This document shows, in pieces, positions 46,864 through 57,784 of a stretch of DNA of 64,000 nucleotides (the stretch's first letter is position 1; every line of letters begins with the position of its first letter). A model generated the notes under the pieces. That model had not been told where the DNA came from. It made no database searches and worked only from the letters and a program-made list of their open reading frames with translations. The translations under genes and the position numbers were made by a program. The stretch is taken from positions 159,871,498 to 159,935,497 of the forward strand of contig JAPWDM010000001.1 of assembly GCA_035578155.1 (NCBI GenBank), written 5' to 3'. This DNA is from Brachynemurus nebulosus. Lineage: Eukaryota; Arthropoda; Insecta; Neuroptera; Myrmeleontidae.

Positions 46864-48421
46864 CTACTTCCTAGGTTTCCCCTTTGGCCAGCCTTTTTTT
46901 CGTTTGATCACTTTCACCTCGGCGTCCGAATTGTCAGATTCTGTTGCCGAGGTGTTGGTATAGGCGTCGGTCGTCGGGCGCTTAGTACCCGTACGTACCG
47001 ACGCGGTCGTACTTTCCGAGTCACTCATCGGTGTTTGGATAGAGCGACTCGGGAGGGGGGTAACCGGGCGTTCAGGTGTGCACGGTCGAGACGGCCGCTG
47101 TGGTAGCGGAGCCGTCATTGGTGGGGGCAGCATGGTTTCTGCCTCCGAGGTGGTAGTGGAAGGTCCCTTTTTGGGGGACCTTGGTTTTTCCACCTCCTTC
47201 TCCCCCACACTGTGGCGCCTTCTTGGCGGTGTCTTCTTTGGTGATGTCTTCTTTTTAGAAGAAGACGTCACAGTACGTACGACGGGTCCCTGAGGGGTGG
47301 TGGTAATCACCCTCTTGGTCTCAGGGACCTTGGCTGACACAACAGCGGCTGTACTGGGTGTAGACACAGCTACACCCACAGAGCGCATAAGGCTCTCTTG
47401 CAATCTCTGCATTGTTTGCTGCATCATTTTTATAGTTTCTTTTACTTCTTTTAAGTCGTTGTTTTTATCAGCCGCTGAAGGGGCGGGGGCGGCAACAGCT
47501 CGTGCGTATCCATCCAAGGCTGAGCGACGGGGCGTATTGCCCAAAAGCTTAGGTCGTGCCTCTGGATAGGATAATCGTTCCAGGGCTCTCAGCTCTTGGA
47601 TGGCTGACTCTTGTTTAAAGATGGGGCAATTCCTCGACTTAGCCGAGTGATTGCCCCCGCAGTTTACACATTTTATTGGTTCGCCGCACGGTTGTCCCTC
47701 GTGTAACGGCTTACCACACACGCATATCTGTTGTTCGACGTTACAACGCTGTGAGACGTGTCCGTACCGTTGACAGTGATAACGGCCGTACATACCGGCC
47801 CCTCATAGGTGCCGGTATGTACGGTCGCACGTCCACTTTGTTGAAGAGACCAATGACCACTTCTCTTGGTAGTGTGGTCTTGTTGAAGGTTAACAGTATG
47901 AGGGGGGATTCTGGGTGTTTATTCCCCCTATTATATTTCAACCTTTTGGCCTCTATTACCCCCTGTGGAGACATCTCCGACACTATCTCTTCCAGGGTAC
48001 AGTACGCTAATGAGGGGTGAATAATGACCCCTCTGGAGTAATTTAATACTCCATGAGGTGTCACCTCAACCGCGTACTCTCCTAATTTCTCCAGACTTTG
48101 AATTTTCGATGACTGTGCCGGTGAGGATGCCTCCACGAGCAACCCTTTGCCCGATAGTTTGGCATCTTTTACCTGCCCAATATCACTTTTCACTAACTTA
48201 CTTAGAAGGAAGGGACTGATCTTGCTGAAGTCACCTTCCTTCGGTTTAATGACGAGAAACTTAATATATACTTCTTGCACTCTTGGAGCGTTCATTTCAA
48301 ATGGACGCCCACGACGGTACCCTTTTGTTTTCTTGTTGGGAGGAGGGTTACCCCCCGTTGACTTAGTAACCTCACTGCCAACTGGCTGTGGGGTTACGTT
48401 AGATGTAGAAGCAGGGATCAT
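46864..48421 (-). pseudogene. LINE ORF1 (RNA-binding, zinc knuckles), frameshifted
   Basis: ORF1 proteins of I-type LINEs bind element RNA and act as chaperones. The first frame (48,421-47,741, 226 residues) starts at an ATG with an upstream in-frame stop and contains a region resembling an RRM-like fold, ending VRPYIPAPM. The second frame (47,793-46,864, 309 residues) continues with zinc knuckles: HCQRYGHVSQRC (its first Cys missing), CVCGKPLHEGQPC and CVNCGGNHSAKSRNC. Next come a predicted helix (KEVKETIKMMQQTMQRLQES) and a basic Ser/Pro/Thr-rich tail ending KKGWPKGKPRK. The frames differ by +1 and meet at an inverted duplication (47,786-47,824). The break removes the first knuckle cysteine as well as the frame, which argues for mutation rather than programmed shifting. 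Confidence 0.85.
47786..47824. repeat. 14-bp perfect inverted repeat at the ORF1 break
   Basis: CCGTACATACCGGC (47,786-47,799) and GCCGGTATGTACGG (47,811-47,824) are exact reverse complements with an 11-base loop. In the coding direction the high-coordinate arm encodes conserved residues RPYIPA; the other arm replaces the codon expected to give the first zinc-knuckle cysteine. The low-coordinate arm therefore looks like the inserted copy. Confidence 0.85.
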
Positions 48422-49219
48422 TGCTTCCGCCGGATGTTATTGGCGAAGCGACGTTCGCGTCCGTATTTTTGGGCCCGGACTCGCCCGTGTTCAAAATGTT
48501 TTTATCACCCATAAAATGTAGTATAAAAAAACCCCCACCCCGCTCCCCACCCTCCACGGAGCCTCATAAGGGACGTGGGACTCCCACGCCAGGGATACGG
48601 GAATGAGGGGCCCTAGGGACGAAGCCCATTGCCCCAGTGACACGCACGACCCCGGGGCGCTCGAATTTACTGCGGCCGGTGCATAACCGCAGCCACGGTC
48701 TATGCCTGAAGCCAGGGCCGAAGTGACGTGTTGTTCCGCCGTACTCGCAAGTAACGGCTTCCCTCAGTCACCAGGATCCCCTTTTCCAGGCAACGCCGCT
48801 AAGCCACACACGAGCTAGTGTGGGTCCCGAAGATGACTTGAAGTTGGGACAACAAAGAAGAACGAAAACAAAACAAAACCAAAAACAAAAAAGGAAACAA
48901 AAGATAGAAGAAAACTCGAAACAAAAGGAAATAAAAATAACGAAAACAAAAAAAGCAATAAAAACGAAACGAAATAATAAAAAAGGTTAATAAATTAACG
49001 ATCGAGGATTTCTCCTCTAGATCCGGCATCTTTTGTGAAAACGGTGGCACCTCGAGAAGGAAAGGTGCCGATCTTGGGTAGTCAGAGGCTAACGGAATCC
49101 GAAGATTACTGTATTGCGCATAAACTACCCCTGGAACCCTTAGCCTCCTTGACACCAATGGGGGATAAATATCCCTCACGGGTGCCGAGGGCAGCTGCTA
49201 TAGGTGTCCTCACCACCAT
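48422..49219 (-). other. LINE 5' UTR / internal promoter region
   Basis: About 800 bases between the upper target duplication and the ORF1 ATG. I-type LINEs are transcribed from an internal promoter at their 5' end; no specific promoter motif was identified here. The sequence is GC-rich, with an A/C-rich stretch (48,850-48,990) that creates a spurious open frame. Confidence 0.6.
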
Positions 49220-49380
49220 ATACTACCTATTATTTAATACATTGTTACTATGATTCTGAAATCAGTTAAATTTACTAATACAAATTTTTGTTTCGTTTTA
49301 ATCGTGTTTACCTATTATGAAATGATCAATGAAATGTTTTGTATCATTTTTTTCGCTGTAAAAATCTGTTCTAACGTTTA
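49220..49380. mobile_element. Target repeat T1, right part
   Basis: After the second ATACTACCTATT, ATTTAATACATTGTTACTAT, GATTCTGAAATCAGTTAAAT and TTTTAATCGTGTTT align with 62,462-62,600. Similarity stops near 49,380, so T1 lacks the right terminal repeat seen at 62.7-62.87 kb. Confidence 0.8.
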
Positions 49381-50618
49381 AACAGGGCAGTAGAGAGCTT
49401 AAGCTTAACATTATATTTTTTGCATAATAATGTGCAAAACCTTATTTATTTCTACTTGTTTGGTTAATCCGGTATAGGTTAAGATATGAGCAATTGAAAA
49501 ATTGCGATTTTTAGCAATTTTTTCGCAATAACCAATTTGTATTGCGCTAGTTTACGTGGTCTGATTTTTTGTCGGCCCTAAATAGTTCTACAACTTTTCT
49601 ATGAAACTTTTTTTTTCTACAAAGTCTAGTCTTTTTTAAAAATGCGAATCTAATTACTTGAATATTGAAAATTTTATTTTTTGAATTGAATTATATACCT
49701 GTTTCGTGTACCAAACTCATTCTTTTAACGCAACTTCTCAAAAATTTACTAAGTTTTGCAAGTTGGTACGACAGAAGTATTTCATATAAAATTTTGCCTC
49801 CTTCCATGTGTTCAAGTTAATTCTAAAAATGAATCTGTATCATATTTTTATTCCCCGGAAAGAAACATATTCGCAAACACAATTTGATACTTTTAAAGCT
49901 CTCCATTCAATACGTTAGACATATGTATATACCTACTTATACAATGTACACGTCACATATTTATTTATGTGAGCTTTTTGTGACATTTCAACATCTCTTA
50001 CAACGTAAAACTAACTTCGAACAAGTCAAATATTTTATTCTGTTCATATAACACATGGAAAGCAAATAAATAATAATAATGAAACCATTCAGGCACAGAC
50101 TACCATGTAGAAAGTTTTCGTGGTCAAAATTAAATTATATTGAACTAAATGGAATCAAGGAAACATGACAATTTCTTTTTAAATCTTTTTTCAATTGGAA
50201 ATAAATGTTCAATGAATATTTTACTATTAAATTAAATGGTTTATATTTTTTATACGATTACCGCCTATCCAGAATCTTTAGCGATAGCCGATACTTAATA
50301 ATTTTCTTGGTACAATCTGTTTACGTATTGCTGGCCTTCGAAACTATATGCTTATATTCTACTTACTCTAGTAACTGTATAGGTCTTACTTTCGTTAGAT
50401 CTAAAGCACTAGTTTTATTTTAAACTTTAAAAATACAACTTTTTAAAAAATCAAAGAAAACGAAAGTGTGCCCGAAATAAAAATTACATTTTCAAGAAAA
50501 ATTCTAAAAGTCGTAGCCGGATAAGAGGGGATAACTACTCGGGACTGCTTAAAATTACAATATACCGTATTATTTTACCCACTAGAAGCAACAAAAACAC
50601 ATTAAACTAGTTGGGGTT
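49381..50618. other. Unassigned AT-rich sequence
   Basis: No gene or repeat recognised. A 72-codon frame at 50,205-50,423 has no domain. Confidence 0.35.
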
Positions 50619-50626
50619 ATGGATTA

Positions 50627-51021
50627 CAGTGTTACCAACTTAGGGGTTTTCCACCTAAATTTAGGGGTAAGAAAATTGCACTGGGTTTTTTTTAGGGGGA
50701 GCGAATGTTTAGAGGTTTTTTAGGGGGTTTAAAAAGTTTTGTTTTATTATATTTTTTTACATTTTTTTGCTGATATTACGCCCTCCAAAACCTAGGTTTT
50801 GATGAGTGTTGCTCCTGTAGTGTTAGGATTGGAAGTAATTTATACTATTTTTCCCAAAATTTTATTAAAAATTCCGAAGGACATTTTTTATATTCGACTG
50901 TTTTATTGTCAACACATATCAATAAATATATGCCTACAATACCACACTAAAAATTTAGGGGTTTTGAGGGGGATTTGATGTTGACTTGGAGGGTTTATTT
51001 TTCCAACGGTTGGCAACCCTG
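50627..51021. mobile_element. Non-autonomous hAT element, 395 bp
   Basis: Starts CAGTGTTACCAAC and ends GTTGGCAACCCTG, with the exact 8-bp duplication ATGGATTA at 50,619-50,626 and 51,022-51,029. TTAGGGGTTTT-like words recur inside. No transposase. Confidence 0.88.
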
Positions 51022-51029
51022 ATGGATTA

Positions 51030-52324
51030 TTTTATACATTTGAAAAGAACTGCAGAGATGCATTACCACAATACATAGTCTAAATAAAATTGAATCTAAT
51101 ATTTGTATGCAACAAGACCTCAAATACTTAAAGCGAAGGACATGAAGAATCCTTGCACTATTTCAAACAAATATTGTCCAGTACTAAGAATGAAGATTAT
51201 TGATGAATTTTTTTATAGTAAATTTAAAATTCAAACATTCTTTAAACATTTTAGAAATTTCGGAGAATTTACGGACATAGCGAATCAAAGTTTCATAATT
51301 CTCTTCCGGTGCAAGACACCTTGAGTGTGCGCCAAGCTATAAATGGTCTGGCTATTCTCCCTGAAGGCTCTGACTGAAAATGTACCTTAAAGAGGTAAAT
51401 GGGATGAGTAGACAAGCATTGTTATTAAAAAGTATAAAATAAATACTATACATAATTAAACAATTAAAAAACGCGACTACCATAAGAAAATATGAACTGA
51501 AAATTCAGCGATTACTTACTTTTAACTTTTTAATTCACTTGTTTTTTCGCATTAATTTTTACTTTAGTTGTTAATATTGTACTTACAACTCTCTTAAACA
51601 ATAACAATATGCTTTATTCATTTTGTTTACAAATATTTTCATTCAAGTTAAAAATTCAGTAAATTCTTCAAGTATAAGCCCAGTATATAAGTACGTATAT
51701 TATCCTGTAGGCAGAATATAACATTTACAGAAAATATTATTTCAAATACATAATGCAGCTTTGTTTACATTCGAGATTTCAACAAATTAATTTTTTCTTC
51801 CTTCATGGAAGTACACCAAATATATTCAACATATACGGGCATACGGGTATATAATTTTATGTAGGTACTATAATTCGTATAATTTTCAACATTTCATTAT
51901 TCCGTTTCGCAGAAAAGTCATTCAACTAAGAAAAAGTAACTAAATTTATTTAGGTATATAAAAATAATATGTTAACAAAATTTTACGTAGAAATATAATA
52001 ATATATTAGTTAGTGAGGAGCGTTGCCGTTTGCGAATCCGAGAATAAATTCTTAAGCAACTTTTTTAACCGAAAAAATGTAGAATGAATTAAAAAAAATG
52101 AATATATACTAGAAAAATTGATTGAAAGTGCAATTTTAATAAAAACGAGTAGTAGCTGTCTATAAAAAACTATTTCTATAAATGAATCTGTTTACAAATT
52201 GACGGTAAACAATTACGTTTTTGTCTAGAAAGGTAAATAAACTTTTATGAGGTGTTATTTTTTTTTTTTTTTTTAAATAATTAACACTTGGAAGATTTGC
52301 TTTGTGAAAATCCATATCACGAAA
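51030..52324. other. Unassigned AT-rich sequence
   Basis: A 73-codon frame at 51,103-51,324 is not recognised. A stretch near 51,300-51,400 is slightly richer in GC. No repeat partner in the window. Confidence 0.35.
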
Positions 52325-52373
52325 TATGAGAATAACTTTGCTTTGTCACTTTTCACTGAACTAAATTTTTCTT

Positions 52374-52416
52374 GTAACGAGCTAGCTTTCGAATAGTTAA
52401 CTCATCATCAGGTTTG
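52374..52416 (-). ncRNA. Hammerhead ribozyme motif, copy 1
   Basis: Minus-strand order: stem I strand AAC (52,414-52,412), core CUGAUGA (52,411-52,405), one extra U, stem II GAGU/AUUC with a 5-base loop, GAAA (52,390-52,387), palindromic stem III AGCUAGCU (52,387-52,380), cleavage-site C (52,379), stem I strand GUU. All invariant core bases are present. Stems I and II are short, so tertiary contacts or dimerisation would be needed. Confidence 0.6.
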
Positions 52417-52622
52417 ACATAATTGAAAAATTCTGTTATGAATCACGGCATTTTATTATACATTGGATGATGGTGTTGTGTGTGCTACAGTATTAACAGC
52501 GGGGAGCACACAGAAAATTAGAGCAAAGACGTCAAAACCCAAGGAAATGTTTGACAATATAAAAACTCATGTAAACATGGGATCGTTGCTTTGTTACTTT
52601 TCACAACAAAATCGTAGAAAAA

Positions 52623-52662
52623 ACACGAGTCGACTTTCGGCTTTTACACCATCGTCAGGTGA
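52623..52662 (-). ncRNA. Hammerhead ribozyme motif, copy 2
   Basis: Minus-strand order: stem I strand CAC, core CUGACGA (52,658-52,652), one extra U, weak stem II GGU/GCC, GAAA (52,638-52,635), palindromic stem III AGUCGACU (52,635-52,628), cleavage-site C (52,627), stem I strand GUG. Compared with copy 1, stem I changes AAC/GUU to CAC/GUG and stem III changes AGCUAGCU to AGUCGACU. Both are compensated, which supports the fold. Confidence 0.6.
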
Positions 52663-52675
52663 AAAACATAGGCTA

Positions 52676-53257
52676 ACTTCAAAAATGCATCACTGCTTGC
52701 ATGAGGCAGAGTCAAAAGTTCAAAAACGCATCAGACGCATCACAACGAAAAATCAAAAGTTCATTTTTGCATTTGATGCGTCAAAACAATGCATCAAGAA
52801 ATTTGGTGATGCGTGTCCAAGATGCATGTCATGTATATGATGTAGAATTATAACTACTTGTCATATTATGTAGGTATTAACACCAACAGGAATAATTCCG
52901 AAAAAAAAATTGTTGAAAAAAATTTAGCTTTGATTAAAATTGTTTAAACTATTGGAATACATCTTGCACTCAAAATAGGTATGTAATATTTTTTATTCAA
53001 ATAATTTCAGTATTTTCAATTTCAAGTAAGTTCAAGTTGAAACTCAAAGATAATATACCTATACAAGGACTGTATTGCTATATTATCTATAGTCTATCTG
53101 TAGCCAAATCAGAGGCTAAATGATGCCAATATCCCGTTCAAAAACATCTAATGTGCATCAAATTTCAAGAGAGCATCAGTAGCGCATCATGTAGTATTAG
53201 ACGCATCAGAAAAGTCATGATGCTGCATCGATGCGGTAAAGTTTACATTTTTGAAGT
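52676..53257. mobile_element. TIR element with iterated GATGCATC words
   Basis: Starts ACTTCAAAAATG and ends CATTTTTGAAGT between TA dinucleotides (52,674-52,675 and 53,258-53,259). Inside, ATGCATC, GATGCGTC and GCATCA words recur in both orientations. It inserted at the edge of the hammerhead dimer. No transposase. Confidence 0.6.
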
Positions 53258-53259
53258 TA

Positions 53260-56146
53260 CCCATAACTAAAATTGTTCTTTTAGGCGAAAACTATTTATA
53301 ATATAAATTGAAGTAAATAATGTATTGATGGGGGATGTTAGAGATAGAGGCAGATATAATCACATCAAAACAGATGTAAGGGGAACTCTCAAGTTGACCA
53401 ATTTTGATAAAACTAAAATTTTTTTAATTTTTTTGTATTATTATTTACAAATAATACAAAAGAATAAAACAAATTTTAAGATAATTTCTTTTAAACAAGC
53501 TAACTTATTGTTAGAAGTTTTTTTTTTTTAAATCTACAGACCGCAGATCCCTTCTAAAGTGAGAGCTAGATCCGTCTCTGTCTGATTTCACATAATATAC
53601 TAGATTAAATGGACTAAAGAAGTAAGCGAAAAGCTGTAAAATAAACTTTTAAAATCTGTACTTAATATTTTAAAACAACACATGAAGCTATTTTGTAGAT
53701 AAATATTTTTTTATTGAACTGAAAACTAAGACGCTATCACATCACATTATGTAGATACAGGTTTTATTTACAAAAAAAAATGTAAGAAATAGTGTCCATT
53801 AGAAACGTTTCTTGTATTTCACAAGTGTGCAGATGTAGAGAACTGTAACGCTCAATAAATTTTAGTTATTCTTTATATGTATGTAGGTATAATATATTCT
53901 TATTTCGTTATAGAGGTAAATATCAATGTGGGTATCGATTACTTAGTATATGAAAGAGAAAATTTACCAAAAAATTGGTTGTAAATAAAAATGAGAAAAC
54001 TTTATATTATATTGTTCAACAGATGTGCCAAAAAACTGAGAGGCCTATACTATTACACTGAAAGAATTTTTCATATATTTCAATTTTATTTTATTGTATA
54101 AATTATTTTGTTAAACAATTTGAATTTTTTATATTATTAGTTGCAAAAATTTTAGTTGCTGTTATATATTATGGTCTAAGAACTTATGAACATTTTTACA
54201 TACATTTTATTTTATGTAAGATACGCATCACGACGGTGGGTTTAGTATAGTAGCGACGATACTCTAACAGCCCGGGACTAAAATAAAAATATAAGTTTTA
54301 TGAAAATCATGTTCAACCCATTTGAAAAATTGAAATTAATTCTTGGTATTTGGTATACAAAAATTTGAAATTATACAGCCTGGTAATCATAACGACGAGC
54401 ATGATTGTGGCTACCATGTTCATGCCTGGGAGTGCTATACTGTATAGTAACTGTCATAGTGTTATAGAGTGAATATTTCTATGTAATCTGGTTGCTTATT
54501 CTATATTTTAAATAAATCAACCCTATATTACATAGATATTGCGATTATAAAAAATAATAAAATCTATCATAGGTATAAAAGTTAATTTATCTATAATTAT
54601 AATGGGCACAATTATGTAAACATGTTATGAGGAATATGCTCACTACTTGATTATTTGTACCATCCTACATAATACCCAAATCTAGGTACATTTGAAATTT
54701 TATTATTTTCATTCTACACCATTCATGTTGTGAGCAAAATACCATATAATATAGAAGCCTGAACCACATACTTTTTTCAGGCAACAAGGAAATTCAGTAT
54801 TTTCTAACACATCTTAAAATCATCTTCATTTTTTCTTTTCAATTCACCAAAATATTAACACTATTAGATTTAAATTATAAAAATTTTTGTGAGTTAATAC
54901 GACTCTTCGTTGTCAACAACGCTTTTCTTTAGTTTATAAAAGTAACTATTTTATACATTGAATATACAAATTCAGTTTAAAATGTTTTAAGTGTGATATA
55001 TCGTTTCTTATGAATTAAGAAATGTTTACTTTCAACTGTATAGAATGCTTAAAATTTATTTACAAAGATTTAAGTCAGTAATTGGAAAAATTCATAGATC
55101 AGAAGAATCCACGTAAACAGTAAGTAAAATCTTAGACTTGACACTTGAGTGACAACTATTTAATCGTTCAGTTAATACGTGTAGGAATGAACTGAAGTGC
55201 GCATATGTAATGATTCAATCAAAATATGTAACTCAATTATAATAAATACAAAAATAAATATTATAGTTGATCTGTAGTCGTTGACTTAAACCAACTTTAG
55301 CTAAACTATTGTTTAATTAAAAAATTGGTAGTGTCCTCTTTTACAATCAATCTTATAATCTTCATCCAAAGTTACTAAAATTATACCAATAAAACGTATA
55401 CGAAATTAATTGGATTATGTATTTGAAACTACATTAACCTCTTTACAAATACAGAATAAAAATTATAATTTGAAACACCTCTAGCACATTTATTTTATTT
55501 ATTAATACTCACAAGGATGTTATATACATAAAATAAATAAATAACTCTGATTATCAGTAACATTTTAAAATGCTTCCTTTATGTTGCTATAAACAGGTAT
55601 TTATAAAAGTATCTACAAAAATATTTAATTTATCTATATAGCATTAACATACTTGTGATTAAATTTTAACAATACCTATAGTAATGACATTTCCACCTGC
55701 AATATTTTTTACTTATAAATAGCATATTGATTAAAATTGACTAAACGTATCCACAAGTTTTTATATAATTCTATAATGAACAAAACGTCAAATGACGGCC
55801 ACTTGAATTGAGTCAAGAAGTAAACTAGTAATCATTTATATCTGCCTGCTGTAAAGCATCAACGAACAATATGTAAAATGTAGATCGAAATTATCTTTTG
55901 TTACCGGAACATAATTTATTCTGTTTAAATATAATTTATAAGGTTCAAGAATGGCCCGGCGTTGTGTTAAAATCAATCTTCATTACCGGTATAGTTTATA
56001 GTTAGATATTTATTCAAATTATCTAAGATTAAGTTAGGCTTAGGAGAAAAGGTACACAGTTTATTAAAACTAAGTTACAGATTACCAAAATGAAAGTTTC
56101 AAAGTTTTGGAGCAGTCATTTTTCCTGTACTAAATGTGTTGAAAAC

Positions 56147-56148
<2 letters not shown>
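53260..56148. other. Unassigned AT-rich sequence
   Basis: Nearly 2.9 kb without a gene, inverted repeat or tandem array that I can recognise. It may be unique host intergenic or intronic DNA. Confidence 0.35.

Positions 56149-56214
<66 letters not shown>
56149..56214. repeat. (TA)n microsatellite
   Basis: TA tract just before TGGCATGTGTGGATAACC. ACAAACAACGGGAGCGCTGTG after it is echoed at about 56,482. Confidence 0.95.
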
Positions 56215-56220
<6 letters not shown>

Positions 56221-56494
56221 TGTGGATAACCTAACAAACAACGGGAGCGCTGTGAAGAAACACAAATTATGTTTCTAGAGTGTTTTACACTCATTCATTT
56301 AACAAAATAGTTAAAAAATTCAGTTTGTTTACGGTTTATACATATTTACATGGTATTTGAAATTTATAACAAGCTATCATATTCGTAACATCATTATTAT
56401 AGTGCTGGTGGGTGTGCTGGGAACATTAAGAAAATTTTAAACTTTTTTCCATTCAGTTACATAACAAGATATATAACATTTAACAAACAGTGGA

Positions 56495-56534
56495 AGCGCT
56501 GTGTATAACGTTTTTTAACATTATACACAGCGCT
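56495..56534. repeat. 14-bp perfect hairpin
   Basis: AGCGCTGTGTATAA (56,495-56,508) and TTATACACAGCGCT (56,521-56,534) are exact reverse complements with a 12-base loop. Confidence 0.8.
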
Positions 56535-56581
56535 CACATGGTTTAAAATAGTTTAAAAGATTTTTCTTAAAATTCTCCATA

Positions 56582-57784
56582 CCGTAACTTTGGATAACTA
56601 TGGCCCACTTTTTGCGTTTTTTTACGTAAACTGCCTTATATTTCTCATATAACTTCCTTTTACTATTTGCTATTGAACTCTGCATATTTCAAAGTATATA
56701 TTGATTGGTTAATTTAAACTCAGAACTTATTTATTTTAATTTTAAGATAATCTGAAAATTTGGGACAATCTTGTCTTCATTTGGGATAACATTGTCCCAA
56801 ATATAAAATGCCATAGTAATTAAGGCCAAATATGATTTGGAACAATGTTAGACACTTTTAATTGTGGTTGTACGTAAGTAGATATAGTGTCCGATAAGTT
56901 GAGGATCAAATAAAGTGAAACTTAACATTTTACAAAAAGTAATAAGCATGTATTTGCAAGATATTTCTTTTATGTAAATATACATGATATTCTTTGTAAG
57001 ATATTCTTTGTTTAAATACTAAAAATGTGAACAAAAATACTATGTTAAAAACACATCCAGTTCTCATACGATGAACTGATTTCGTTTTGAAACCATTTTT
57101 GGTGGGGGTATTTTACAGTAGTTATAAGAAAACGTGTCTTTCTTTTCGGGTCACCCCCAGCATTTGAGCTTTTCCTCCATGGATTCAACCGTAGGGTCAT
57201 TGCTAGTAAGACTTACATTTCTTCCAGGGTGCTTTTGTCCATTACAATTCACAACCACAAAATTGTCAACGGCAAACTCCGACGGGTCGATTATGATCTT
57301 GAATGCAATCTTCCAGATCCGAGAAGGTTTCATTAATTCCATCAGACTCTAAGTTGGGTTAATCATGCCCCAACACTTGGGCCAATCTTTCCCGAATACT
57401 TGGGCCAAAGTTACCCCAGCTTACAAAAATCACATTTTACAAATAAACAAGGTAAGTATCAGACAAAACAAACTTAAAATACTTTGAATATATATTAAAT
57501 GGAAGCTGTTATACACTTACCAATCAAAAATCTTAAGTAGTTCTGGATGTGTAAACAAAAGTTGGTTTGCAATAAAACATTCACAAGAAGTAATGGTGAA
57601 GTTGGAGCAGCACTGAGCAGTGGCAAAAGATGGAATTAAATCAATCTTAGCATTCGAGTATAGTCAGTGCTGCTACCTGTTATTTACCACAAGAACCAAG
57701 TTGATAGCTGTATTTGCTAACTAATAGTAAATCAAGATTTGGGCCAATGTTACCCTTAGGGGCCAAACTTATCCCAAGTGACGG
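56582..57784 (-). mobile_element. Decayed TIR transposon, possibly pogo-like
   Basis: Starts CCGTAACTTTGGATAACTATGG and ends CCAAACTTATCCCAAGTGACGG, imperfect inverted ends with TA on both sides. The words GGGCCAA and GGGATAA recur through the interior in both orientations. A protein remnant on the minus strand (57,080-57,342) resembles a transposase C-terminal segment. Confidence 0.55.
57080..57342 (-). pseudogene. Transposase-like C-terminal remnant
   Basis: The minus-strand frame from 57,342 reads FVVVNCNGQKHPGR, then VESMEEKLKCWG, an in-frame TGA (57,157-57,159 region or just downstream), then PEKKDTFSYNYCKIPPPK. The pattern FVVV-x-G-x-PG...M-x-W-x-WPEK-D recurs at the C-terminus of many arthropod transposon-derived proteins. 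Here the stop falls where tryptophan is expected between CWG and PEKKD, so the frame is probably dead. The catalytic part is missing from the element. Assignment to pogo is based on the TA flanks and this tail only. Confidence 0.4.

Larger units (their letters stand above)
42324..49219 (-). mobile_element. I-clade non-LTR retrotransposon
   Basis: A 6.9-kb LINE on the minus strand: 5' UTR, ORF1, ORF2, structured 3' UTR and an A-rich tail. The 12-bp direct repeat ATACTACCTATT at 42,312-42,323 and 49,220-49,231 is the target duplication, and the flanks join to match an unoccupied relative at 62.2-62.6 kb. ORF2 combines AP endonuclease, reverse transcriptase with YVDD, and RNase H, which points to the I clade. 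ORF1 is broken, so this copy is probably not autonomous. GC content is well above that of the surroundings. Length suggests an essentially full copy rather than a 5'-truncated one. Confidence 0.92.
52325..52675 (-). mobile_element. Retrozyme-like dimer or Penelope terminal repeats
   Basis: Two related segments, about 52,325-52,460 and 52,570-52,675, are in direct orientation (CTTTGCTTTGTCACTTTTCA against TTGCTTTGTTACTTTTCACA). Each carries a hammerhead motif on the minus strand. The predicted cleavage sites are 248 nt apart, so one complete monomer lies between them. Animal retrozymes and the terminal repeats of Penelope-like elements have this tandem arrangement. No reverse transcriptase is nearby, which favours a non-autonomous retrozyme. 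The low-coordinate boundary is approximate; the high end abuts another transposon. Confidence 0.55.

Noticed and set aside
47741..47830. Programmed frameshifting in LINE ORF1 stimulated by the hairpin
   Set aside because: The shift would have to occur inside an inserted inverted copy, and the first zinc-knuckle cysteine is lost, so mutation is the simpler reading.
48799..49179. 126-codon minus-strand frame in the LINE 5' UTR
   Set aside because: Low-complexity Phe/Leu-rich translation of an A/C-rich stretch, no known domain, upstream of the real ORF1.
52463..52840. 125-codon frame across the hammerhead element and its neighbour
   Set aside because: It runs across two different mobile elements and antisense to the ribozyme motifs, so it is fortuitous.
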